A stretch of 11,420 nucleotides of DNA from Parcubacteria group bacterium GW2011_GWA2_47_7 (lineage in GTDB: Bacteria; Patescibacteriota; Minisyncoccia; Phycocordibacterales; UBA6899): positions 1-11,420 of the forward strand of contig LCOM01000027.1 in the NCBI GenBank assembly GCA_000999395.1. The letters are read 5' to 3'. Below are positions 4,907-11,420 of this stretch, in pieces. Each line of letters starts with the position of its first letter. Position 1 is the first letter of the stretch. The notes under the pieces are model-generated. The model did not search any database and had not been told where the DNA came from. It saw nothing but the letters and a program-made list of their open reading frames with translations. The position numbers were made by a program, and so were the translations under genes.

Positions 4907-5587
4907 TCAGTCGAACATGTCGGCCGTCTTCGTGTCCGCGAAGTATGCTGCCGCTATTGCGCGCGCCTCGAGACGTAGTGCTTCGGGGACCGTTTTTTGT
5001 TTGACGGGCTTACCTGACCGAATTTCGCATATTTGAGCGACAATCGATCCGTGTAATCCTTGGCAGGCAACCATCTTCCATTTTGCCATGATGATGAGCG
5101 TCACTAGTTTAGCCGAACGCTCGCCGAGCGTAATCCAAGCTTCATGAATTTCCTCATTGACCATCTCAGCAAAAAATAATTTCGCTCGCTTCCCCCCTTC
5201 GGTGATCATTTCTGCCGACGCGTATCCTTTACTGTAAATCCAAATCGGCATTCCATTTCTGTCACGAATGTAGCCAATCTCAATGTTGAGTAGGGGGAGT
5301 GATAAGACGACGCGTTGCCTAGACTTTTCTACAACAGTGAAATCAAACGAGTCAGACTGTTTTTCGCGAATCGCTCGCTTTATCTTTGTCATATTCGTTT
5401 TGCGCCGCATACCGAGAATGGTTCCTATCTCCGTCTTGAGCAAATGCCGAGCAGTACCAACAACCTCATGTTTATTCATGACGTCGGTGAATGCTTGCCC
5501 AAAGGGAAGCTCTTCTCTATTAGCGTTCCTATACCTTGTGTTCAAGAGGTAGCTGACCTCATCTGCCAAAATAGTGACGTCAAGCAT
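4907..5587 (-). CDS. Unassigned soluble protein (226 residues)
   Basis: I do not recognise a family. The start ATG at 5587 has AGGAG (5594-5598) 6 nt upstream and a good promoter at 5636-5664. The N-terminal part (1-60) looks helical, with MLDVTILADEVSYLLNTRYR. The middle (80-125) looks like beta strands: FDFTVVEKSRQRVVLSLPLL and IEIGYIRDRNGMPIWIYSKG. The last 100 residues are helical and Ala-rich, ending EARAIAAAYFADTKTADMFD. There are no membrane segments, signal peptide or clear catalytic motif. The strand pair with a conserved-looking WIYSKGY may be the functional core. It is transcribed alone, with its own promoter and terminator. Codon use and the tight signals make it a real gene. Confidence 0.8.
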   Translation of the reverse strand: MLDVTILADEVSYLLNTRYRNANREELPFGQAFTDVMNKHEVVGTARHLLKTEIGTILGMRRKTNMTKIKRAIREKQSDSFDFTVVEKSRQRVVLSLPLLNIEIGYIRDRNGMPIWIYSKGYASAEMITEGGKRAKLFFAEMVNEEIHEAWITLGERSAKLVTLIIMAKWKMVACQGLHGSIVAQICEIRSGKPVKQKTVPEALRLEARAIAAAYFADTKTADMFD

Positions 5588-5635
5588 CTTTTTCTCCTAT
5601 GATTTACGAGGATCAATGTACAATACACCTGCTCA

Positions 5636-5664
5636 ATTATATCACATATTATGAAAAAACACAA
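5636..5664 (-). promoter_or_regulatory. Promoter of the 226-residue protein gene
   Basis: On the minus strand: TTGTGT (5664-5659), a 17-nt spacer and TATAAT (5641-5636) with TGA just before it (extended -10). The leader is about 40 nt and carries AGGAG. The shifted +strand box TTATAT (5637-5642) lies in the same bases. Confidence 0.75.
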
Positions 5665-5739
5665 GTATGCCTTAATTTGTGTTTTCATCCTAGGATATAT
5701 TGTGGGAACTGTGTGGAAAATATCTATCAGAGATATTGG

Positions 5740-6192
5740 TTATGCAAGGAGTTCCTCAACGACAGCCTTTACGTCGTTGCCATCGGCATTACCTCCGCAC
5801 GCCTTCATGACCGCACCGATGAATTGCCCAATTTTTGATTTATCAACGATACCAAGCTCTAACTTCTTTGCTTCGGCGATTTTTTTTATTTCTTCGCGAC
5901 TCATGGTCTGGGGGAGAAACGCCTCAAGAATGACTAATTCATTTTTCTCCTTCTCGGCAAGTTCTGGGCGACCACCCGCCATGAATTGTTCATAGGAATC
6001 TTTGCGTTGCTTCACCTGTCGTTTTATAACTGCGAGACAACCCGCATCATCGAGTGTTTCTTGTGGTGTGTGTTTTGTCGCTACAAGTTCATTGGTAAAA
6101 CCGGTGAGTATCCCACGCAGCACTTCAAGGCGCAGTGCCTCTTTTGCACGCATGGCATTTTTTATTTCTTCGCGAATTTGACTGTGGAGCAT
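5740..6192 (-). CDS. yqeY: GatB/YqeY domain protein
   Basis: This is a stand-alone YqeY protein of 150 residues, the usual family length. It is related to the C-terminal tRNA-binding tail domain of GatB, part of the amidotransferase that makes Gln-tRNA or Asn-tRNA by transamidation. The role of free YqeY is not well established; a link to tRNA amidation is inferred. Typical features are an N-terminal IREEIKNAMRAKEALRLEVLRGIL (5-28), the IKRQVKQRKDSYEQF helix (56-70), LPQTMSREEI (93-102) and a C-terminal GQFIGAVMKACGGNADGNDV (121-140). There is no Shine-Dalgarno site. A minus-strand TATACT box (6225-6220) lies 27 nt before the ATG. No convincing terminator follows; only a weak AT-rich hairpin at 5719-5737. 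Confidence 0.92.
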   Translation of the reverse strand: MLHSQIREEIKNAMRAKEALRLEVLRGILTGFTNELVATKHTPQETLDDAGCLAVIKRQVKQRKDSYEQFMAGGRPELAEKEKNELVILEAFLPQTMSREEIKKIAEAKKLELGIVDKSKIGQFIGAVMKACGGNADGNDVKAVVEELLA

Positions 6193-6299
6193 GATGTTTG
6201 AGTTAACGATATGTACCTGAGTATAGCGTGAATTTGTATTTCAGAAAATTTGACTTTAACATAAAAGAATGTTAGTTTGTTGATAAACTAGTTCTTGAA

Positions 6300-6305
6300 A
6301 AGGAG
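6300..6305 (+). promoter_or_regulatory. Ribosome binding site of the diguanylate cyclase gene
   Basis: AAGGAG, 5 nt before the ATG at 6311. It fixes the start and contrasts with the Shine-Dalgarno-free starts of neighbouring genes. A TTGACT at 6250-6255 is a possible -35 box without a good -10. Confidence 0.8.
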
Positions 6306-6310
6306 TTCTC

Positions 6311-7051
6311 ATGTCGAATACTTATGGTGCGAAAACAGCTAAGAGCAATGAATTAGAGCGACTTCGAGCGGAAAATGCTCAGTTGAGGGAAGAACTTGCG
6401 CATACCTTACTCACCGTTGATACTCTGATGGAAAAGGAAAATGACCGCACTATCAGGGAGGCGGATAATTTGAAGAAGCTTCACGCATTAGAGATGCTCG
6501 CCACGAAGGATAAAATGACGGGATTGCTCAATCGTCATGGCTTTGAAGACGCGATGAAGCAACACATGTCGTATGTAACCCGCGTATCACATGTCTCTAA
6601 ATTGGTCGTAACGCCCTCGACGCTCGTGTTCATCGATCTTGATCGATTTAAGCCCCTCAATGACTTGTTTAGTCATCGTACGGGAGACATCATGCTGATG
6701 AAGTTTGGCAGAGCACTCAAGTCTGCGCTTCGTCCTACTGATTACGTGGCGCGAATTGGCGGTGATGAATTTGTCTTGCTACTGAAAGATGTCGGCGATG
6801 TTCATAGCGCCGAGTCAGTTGTTGAGAAGATACATGAAGCGGTCAAGCTCATCGAAGTTGAAAATGCAGACATGGAGACACTCGAGATCTTCTATCGTGC
6901 AGTGGGTCGTCGGCATGCCATGGGTTTTTCTACCGGCTATTTCGTCATCAAAAATGCCGAACTGGATGTGGATCAAATGATCGACCTAGCGGAACATGAT
7001 GTGCCAAAATTGAACGATGTGCGTCGTGGGCAGTATAGCTCGAAAGTTTAG
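6311..7051 (+). CDS. Soluble diguanylate cyclase (GGDEF domain with coiled coil)
   Basis: It is predicted to make cyclic di-GMP from two GTP. An N-terminal coiled coil (about 12-60, NELERLRAENAQLREELAH) is likely to drive the dimerisation the reaction needs. The GGDEF domain covers about 66-235: DKMTGLLNRHGF (67-78), FIDLDRFKPLND (107-118, metal-binding Asp) and the intact active site IGGDEF (149-154). RPTD (141-144) lies exactly five residues before GGDEF, so the product-inhibition I-site is present. There is no membrane segment and no recognisable sensor domain, so the input signal may come through the coiled coil or a partner. At 246 residues it has a short insertion (about 86-103) between the first two motifs. 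It is a single-gene unit with a strong terminator. No EAL, HD-GYP or PilZ gene is visible in this window. Confidence 0.93.
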   Translation: MSNTYGAKTAKSNELERLRAENAQLREELAHTLLTVDTLMEKENDRTIREADNLKKLHALEMLATKDKMTGLLNRHGFEDAMKQHMSYVTRVSHVSKLVVTPSTLVFIDLDRFKPLNDLFSHRTGDIMLMKFGRALKSALRPTDYVARIGGDEFVLLLKDVGDVHSAESVVEKIHEAVKLIEVENADMETLEIFYRAVGRRHAMGFSTGYFVIKNAELDVDQMIDLAEHDVPKLNDVRRGQYSSKV

Positions 7052-7063
7052 TTTTTCTTACGC

Positions 7064-7091
7064 AACGGGCCTTACTTAGGCCCGTTTTTTT
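7064..7091 (+). terminator. Terminator of the diguanylate cyclase gene
   Basis: AACGGGCC (7064-7071) and GGCCCGTT (7079-7086) form an 8-bp stem with a 7-nt loop, followed by a run of T's (7085-7091). The last T is also the first base of the next gene's extended -10 box. Confidence 0.92.
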
Positions 7092-7099
7092 GTTATACT
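7091..7099 (+). promoter_or_regulatory. Extended -10 promoter of the P-type ATPase gene
   Basis: TGT-TATACT ends 6 nt before the ATG at 7106, which predicts a leaderless mRNA. The only -35 candidate, TTACTT (7072-7077, 16-nt spacer), is poor and lies in the loop of the upstream terminator. Confidence 0.65.
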
Positions 7100-7105
7100 G
7101 AGTAC

Positions 7106-9835
7106 ATGGTTCCTAAAAAGTTTACGTCGGATGCTTGGTATCAATTGAGCGTAGAGAAGACACTTGATCAACTCGAATCAAATAAAGATACCGGACTCAG
7201 CAAAGAAGAGGCAGCAAAACGTATTTCGCAGATTGGGAAAAATGTGTTACACGAAGCGGTGCGACAGACAATGATTGATCAAATCATCGGGCAACTTCGT
7301 AGTCCGCTTGTGTTTATTCTTTTGTGTGCGGGAATTGTTACGACCTTATTGGGGGAATATGTCGATGCCACGGTCATCTTTATCGCACTTATGTTAAATA
7401 TTGCGATAAGCCTCTATCAGGAAGGTCGCGCGGACAAAGCATTTCTTCGATTGCGCAATTCTCAGGAGAAGTTTGCGACCGTTCTTCGTGGAGGAAACAA
7501 GGAGCGTATTAGCGCTGACGGGCTCACTATTGGAGATATCGCGGTTCTGGAGACCGGAATGAATATTCCTGCTGACATTCGCATTATTGAGTCGATTAAC
7601 ATTGAGGTCAATGAATCGCCACTTACAGGAGAATGGATTGATGTCGCAAAGCGCACTGAGCCGTATGATACACTTACTCCTTATGCCGAGCAGCGCAACA
7701 TGGGCTTTATGGGATCTCTTATCTCTGCCGGCTCAGGTTTGGGGGTTGTAGTTTCAGTGGGAGATGCTACGAAGATAGGGGCGATTGCTTCGGCGCTACA
7801 GGAAAAACGAAATCAAAAAACCCCTCTTCAGGAAAATATTTCTCGCATTTCGGGTTTTCTTACAAAGATTATTCTTGTCTCCCTTGTTGGAATTTCAATA
7901 CTTGGATTTATCCATGGTGAGTCAATCACTGAAATACTTCTTGTCTCCATCGCAATTGCTGTGGCTGCGATTCCCGAGGGTCTGCCTGCCGCCGTGACGG
8001 TTGTACTGGCGCTCGGCATGGAGGCTGTTCTCGCGCGCGGTGGATTGGTGCGCAATTTGCTTGCCGCGGAGACGCTTGGTTCTACGACAGTCATTCTCAC
8101 TGACAAGACCGGCACCCTTACGAAGGCTCAAATGGTGGTCTCTCGCGTAGTGACGCTCGGAACAATGCTTGCACAAAAGGGAAAATCGGAAGAATACAAG
8201 ATTCATGAGGCGCACGGTGATGAGCGGGATGTCTTGCAGTTTGCCTCATTGTGCTCAGACGCCTTCATCGAAAAAACAGCTTTTTCTACAGACGCGCTTG
8301 CTGATCATGTCGTTCGCGGAAGACCGGTGGAGCGTGCAATCGTACTTTCGGCATTAGAGTCAGGGCTCAATCAAACAGAGCTACTGGTCAATTATCCACG
8401 AATTGATTTTTTGCCGTTTGAATCAAAGCATCGTGTCGCTGTTTCCCTGCACCATATTCGCGGAATGAAACACAATCGTATCTATATGACCGGAGCCCCA
8501 GAATATCTTATCGAAAATTCTCATGAAGTTTATTTGGAGGGAAACGGGGTTGCGATGACACCCGATATAAAATTGAAGCTCGAGGATACGCTGAAGCATT
8601 TCACTAATGATGGGTACAGGTTGATCGGCGTAGCGTACTCCAATACCACTCTCGATGCATTTTCAAAAAATGGTATCGTGTCACGCGATACCATCATGAG
8701 TGAACTCATATTTGCCGGATTCATTGTGCTTCAGGATCCGTTACGCGACGATGTGACTGAGTCTATTCGTCTTGCGAAAAGAGCGGGAGCTCGCGTCATA
8801 ATGGCTACTGGTGACAATCTTGAGACAGGGAGAACAATCGCGAAGGAATGCGGTATTTGGCATGAAGGAGATGTGGCACTCGTCGGTTCAGACATCTCAG
8901 CTATGTCCGATGAGGAGCTTGGCAAGGCGTTGAAATCGACGACCGTGTTTGCCCGAATGCTTCCGGAGCACAAGCTTCGTCTCGTGCGCCTTTTGCGCGC
9001 AAGCGGAGAGGTTGTTGCAATGACAGGGGATGGTGTAAATGATGCACCAGCACTCCGTTTTGCCGATATTGGTGTCGCATTAGGATCAGGGACAGAGGTG
9101 GCAAAAGAAGCATCTGATCTCATCCTCCTCAACAATAGTTTTTCTATCATTGTATCCGCGATTGAGGAGGGGAGGCGCATTGTAGACAATCTGCGGAAGA
9201 TTGTTGCATACCTCCTTTCGACATCATTTAGTGAGATTATTGTTGTTGCGGGATCTCTCCTTGTTGGGATTCCTCTTCCAATCCTTCCTGCACAAATTCT
9301 CTGGACCAATATGCTCTCTGAGGGTTTCATGAACTTTGCATTCGCATTTGAACCGAAGGAGGATGACTTGATGTTGCGTAACCCAAAAGTAACCGGTGCA
9401 CGCACGATGCTTTCAAAATCTTTTATACACTTTATTATTATTGTTGGGATTTCAAGTGGAACAATCCTTCTTGCGTATTATGCGTATCTTCTCGAGATTG
9501 CAGATACCCCGCTTGTTGAGGCGCGGACATTGATATTCATCATGCTGACGGTTGCTATGACGTTGAGTGCCTTTTCCCTTAAGGACCTGAGGCGCCCCAT
9601 CTATAGGATTAAATTGTGGTCGAATCGTTTCTTGTTGGGCTCGTTTGCCTTTTCGATTTTTGGTCTCTTTGTGGCTATTAAAGTCGAGTTTCTTCGAACG
9701 ATACTTCGTCTGTCGGATGCTCCACTACTTCATGCGATACCGATGATGTTCGTCTTTATCGCTATCAATATTTTTGCCGTTGAAATCGTAAAGTACTTTC
9801 TGTTTGAGCGCCGCATTCATCGTGTGGTAACATAA
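7106..9835 (+). CDS. P2-type cation-transporting ATPase (Ca2+-ATPase-like)
   Basis: This membrane pump uses ATP through an aspartyl-phosphate intermediate. Domains in order: cation ATPase N-terminal domain (10-75), M1-M2 (67-104), actuator with TGE (174-176, followed by Trp instead of the usual Ser), M3-M4 with PEGLP (290-294), phosphorylation site DKTGTLT (D333), nucleotide domain, hinge TGDGVND (640-646), M5-M6 (about 702-740) and M7-M10. At 909 residues it has normal SERCA/PMCA-like length. Ion-site positions compared with SERCA: E291 (E309), E710 (E771) and N735 (N796) are kept, but S707 replaces N768 and E739 replaces D800. In the nucleotide domain the usual KGAPE is TGAPE (T462), losing a Lys that contacts ATP. 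So ATPase identity is sure but the ion is not: Ca2+ is the first guess. It is probably co-transcribed with rmuC, 3 nt downstream. Confidence 0.93.
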   Translation: MVPKKFTSDAWYQLSVEKTLDQLESNKDTGLSKEEAAKRISQIGKNVLHEAVRQTMIDQIIGQLRSPLVFILLCAGIVTTLLGEYVDATVIFIALMLNIAISLYQEGRADKAFLRLRNSQEKFATVLRGGNKERISADGLTIGDIAVLETGMNIPADIRIIESINIEVNESPLTGEWIDVAKRTEPYDTLTPYAEQRNMGFMGSLISAGSGLGVVVSVGDATKIGAIASALQEKRNQKTPLQENISRISGFLTKIILVSLVGISILGFIHGESITEILLVSIAIAVAAIPEGLPAAVTVVLALGMEAVLARGGLVRNLLAAETLGSTTVILTDKTGTLTKAQMVVSRVVTLGTMLAQKGKSEEYKIHEAHGDERDVLQFASLCSDAFIEKTAFSTDALADHVVRGRPVERAIVLSALESGLNQTELLVNYPRIDFLPFESKHRVAVSLHHIRGMKHNRIYMTGAPEYLIENSHEVYLEGNGVAMTPDIKLKLEDTLKHFTNDGYRLIGVAYSNTTLDAFSKNGIVSRDTIMSELIFAGFIVLQDPLRDDVTESIRLAKRAGARVIMATGDNLETGRTIAKECGIWHEGDVALVGSDISAMSDEELGKALKSTTVFARMLPEHKLRLVRLLRASGEVVAMTGDGVNDAPALRFADIGVALGSGTEVAKEASDLILLNNSFSIIVSAIEEGRRIVDNLRKIVAYLLSTSFSEIIVVAGSLLVGIPLPILPAQILWTNMLSEGFMNFAFAFEPKEDDLMLRNPKVTGARTMLSKSFIHFIIIVGISSGTILLAYYAYLLEIADTPLVEARTLIFIMLTVAMTLSAFSLKDLRRPIYRIKLWSNRFLLGSFAFSIFGLFVAIKVEFLRTILRLSDAPLLHAIPMMFVFIAINIFAVEIVKYFLFERRIHRVVT

Positions 9836-9838
9836 GAT

Positions 9839-10927
9839 ATGTCCGCAGTAATCCTCTTTCTTGTTTTTGGAGCCTTTATTGGAGCAATCATGGCTTGGTT
9901 TATTTTGCGACAGGTGAAACCGAGTAAGCCAGAAGGTGAGAGTGAAGGAATGTTGCTTCTTCAGCAACAGATGTCAGAACTCGCAAAGACTATCGATTCT
10001 AAGATGGGGGAGTCTCGACGCGATATGACTGAAGCCGTGCGTACGCAGTTTTCGGAATCCCAAAAGCTTCTCCGTGAGATTAATGAGCAGATGAATAAAA
10101 GTCTCATTGACGTTGCACGAGAGCAGACGAAGACCAATGAATCCACAACACGATTTATGGCTATAGCCGAACAACTTGCGAATTTGGAGAAAGTGCTCAA
10201 GCATCAAAAGCAACGGGGAAATCTTGGCGAGGCTTCACTTGAGCTTATTCTCTCCAATATCCTCCCTCCTGGTGCATACAAGATGCAGCATCGTTTTAAT
10301 AATAATGATGCCGTGGACGCGGTGATCGTTACTAAGGAGGGCATGATTCCCGTTGATGCGAAGTTTTCGCTTGATAATTATAACCGCGTCACGAACGCCA
10401 TCGATGAGAAGCAACGTGAAGAGCTTGAAAAAGAATTTAAAAATGATCTCAAGAAGCGTATCGATGAAACAGCAAAATATATACGACCCGAAGAGGGGAC
10501 ACTGCCGTTTGCGTTTATGTTTATTCCTGCCGAGGGAATTTATTATGATCTTTTAGTTAATGAAGTGGGGGCAATCAAGGTGAATACGCGTAACCTTATT
10601 GATTATGCCTACAATGACAAGAAGGTCATTATCGTTTCTCCGACAACTTTTGCAGCGTACCTTCAATCAGTACTTTACGGCTTTAAGGCGTTTAAGATCG
10701 AAGAGAGCGCAAAGGACATCATTAAGCGCGTGGATGAACTGGGGAAGCATTTGAAGGCATATGAAGACTACATGGGGAAACTTGGAAATTCGCTCGGGAC
10801 GACCGTAAATCACTATAATTCTGCCTACAGAGAAATGGGAAAACTCGATAAAGATGTCACCCGTATCACAGGCGAAACACCTGGGCTTGAGCCTAGTCTT
10901 TTGGAGAAACCGAAGTTGGGGGAATAA
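9839..10927 (+). CDS. rmuC: RmuC-family DNA recombination protein
   Basis: RmuC proteins are membrane-anchored, coiled-coil proteins with a PD-(D/E)xK-like nuclease core; E. coli RmuC limits inversion of short repeats, though its activity is not firmly established. Here a single N-terminal helix (3-23) is followed by a long coiled coil (about 38-122). The core starts with RGNLGE (126-131), then D160 in DAVDAVIV and PVDAKF (171-176), which supply the Asp and the D-x-K of the nuclease motif. Later come RPEEGTLPFAFMFIPAEG and VSPTTFAAYLQSV, typical of the family. At 362 residues it is a little short (E. coli about 475) but complete. The ATG follows the ATPase TAA by 3 nt with no Shine-Dalgarno site, so translation is probably coupled. 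Confidence 0.93.
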   Translation: MSAVILFLVFGAFIGAIMAWFILRQVKPSKPEGESEGMLLLQQQMSELAKTIDSKMGESRRDMTEAVRTQFSESQKLLREINEQMNKSLIDVAREQTKTNESTTRFMAIAEQLANLEKVLKHQKQRGNLGEASLELILSNILPPGAYKMQHRFNNNDAVDAVIVTKEGMIPVDAKFSLDNYNRVTNAIDEKQREELEKEFKNDLKKRIDETAKYIRPEEGTLPFAFMFIPAEGIYYDLLVNEVGAIKVNTRNLIDYAYNDKKVIIVSPTTFAAYLQSVLYGFKAFKIEESAKDIIKRVDELGKHLKAYEDYMGKLGNSLGTTVNHYNSAYREMGKLDKDVTRITGETPGLEPSLLEKPKLGE

Positions 10928-11086
10928 ATAAGGCCCTGACGGGCCTAAGATAGGAAGTTTTTCGCTAGCAATTGCTGACTAAATAATCTCAATGATTCAA
11001 CTTCGGCATTACGATACATTGTTATATTTTAATGTCAAGTATCTCGGATTTGCAATATTGAAAAGACCGTGTAGAATAGCACCACT
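10928..11086. other. Gap between rmuC and rplU with a hairpin
   Basis: AGGCCC (10931-10936) / GGGCCT (10941-10946) form a 6-bp stem with a 4-nt loop just after the rmuC stop. It lacks an adjacent T tract (TTTTT appears only 12 nt later), so it is at best a weak terminator. A palindrome AGCAATTGCT lies at 10967-10976. The rplU promoter occupies the end. Confidence 0.5.
11050..11077 (+). promoter_or_regulatory. rplU promoter, near-leaderless
   Basis: TTGCAA (11050-11055), a 16-nt spacer and TAGAAT (11072-11077) end 9 nt before the ATG. No Shine-Dalgarno site is visible. Confidence 0.55.
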
Positions 11087-11420
11087 ATGACATTTGCAGT
11101 AATACAAACGGGCGGAAAGCAGTATAAGGTTCAAGTCGGCGATCTTCTTAAGATTGAGAAGCTTTCTCAAGACAGAAAGGAAGGAGAACAGCCGATGATT
11201 TATGAGGAGGGCGCTAAGGTGACCTTTGACCAGGTCATGCTTGTGGACGATGGGAATTCGACCAAGGTTGGAACACCATACTTGGTTGGAGCAAAGGTGG
11301 GCGCATCCGTAATCGCCAATGATCGACACAAGAAAGTCATGGTGGTGAAGTACCGAGCAAAAAGTCGCTACTACAAGAAGAATGGCCACCGCCAACCTTT
11401 CACTGAAGTGAAAATTGAAT
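11087..11420 (+). CDS. rplU: Ribosomal protein bL21 (3' end cut by window edge)
   Basis: The 111 visible codons start MTFAVIQTGGKQYKVQVGD, the typical bL21 opening (Y/FAVIxTGGKQYKV). Near the end, KYRAKSRYYKKNGHRQPFTE matches the conserved basic rRNA-binding C-terminal segment (RKNYRKxxGHRQxYTxVKI). The protein binds 23S rRNA in the large ribosomal subunit. The central part carries a family-typical variable loop, here with DRKEGEQPMIYEEG. By family length (about 100-110) only a few codons should be missing. rpmA (bL27) commonly follows rplU and would be expected just beyond the edge. The antisense ORF in the same place is a shadow. Confidence 0.97.
   Translation, partial: MTFAVIQTGGKQYKVQVGDLLKIEKLSQDRKEGEQPMIYEEGAKVTFDQVMLVDDGNSTKVGTPYLVGAKVGASVIANDRHKKVMVVKYRAKSRYYKKNGHRQPFTEVKIE

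Noticed and set aside
8731..9405. Long minus-strand ORF (224 codons) inside the P-type ATPase gene
   Set aside because: It is antisense to the phosphorylation/hinge and M5-M6 coding region, is Arg/Ser-rich and shows no family motif. It is a shadow of the plus-strand codon pattern.
10931..10946. Hairpin after rmuC as a terminator
   Set aside because: The stem is only 6 bp and no T tract follows directly, so I list it only as a hairpin within the gap.
11009..11395. Minus-strand ORF over the right edge
   Set aside because: It is antisense to rplU, which is unmistakable on the plus strand.
1..11420. Recoding of TGA as glycine, as in Gracilibacteria or Absconditabacteria
   Set aside because: All intact genes end normally and none needs an in-frame TGA to be read through.

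Overview
The window reads as chromosome of a small-genome bacterium, most likely a member of the Patescibacteria / Candidate Phyla Radiation (Parcubacteria-like). This is inferred from the gene types: short unassigned families, a shortened YgjP-type metallopeptidase, a lone YqeY, many very small membrane proteins, and frequent genes without Shine-Dalgarno sites. No rRNA or marker phylogeny is available here. TGA acts as a normal stop where it can be judged. I see no tRNA, rRNA, CRISPR array, plasmid or phage module.

Left part (1-960): a transposon scar. The window opens in the last codons of an IS30-type transposase, followed by an intact single-strand (HUH/Y1) REP-associated transposase with short inverted flanking motifs. 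From 960 to 3430 come small genes: a two-helix membrane protein (-), a YgjP/M48-like zinc peptidase (+) that overlaps tail-to-tail with a 54-residue membrane protein (-), a membrane-anchored protein broken in a T7 run, a 151-residue unassigned protein, and a HAD phosphatase gene that has lost its cap domain and reading frame.

Middle (3430-6200): a LOG-family nucleotide phosphoribohydrolase (+) faces an unassigned minus-strand ORF. Two more unassigned minus-strand genes follow, each with a clear terminator, then yqeY (-), possibly linked to tRNA amidation. Right part (6311-11420): a soluble diguanylate cyclase with coiled coil and I-site, an extended -10 promoter fused to that gene's terminator, a P2-type cation ATPase directly followed by rmuC (3 nt apart, probably one transcript), then rplU (ribosomal protein L21), which runs off the right edge.

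The most distinctive pattern is two styles of gene start. Four genes have AGGAG-type ribosome sites (starts 1155-, 4505-, 5587-, 6311+). Several others have a -10 box ending only 6-9 nt before ATG (2046-, 2183+, 2474+, 7106+, 11087+, perhaps 145+ and 1452+), which predicts leaderless mRNAs. I found no convincing new multi-gene defence or biosynthetic system. The points most worth checking are the leaderless architecture, the substituted residues in the cation ATPase, and the two broken genes.
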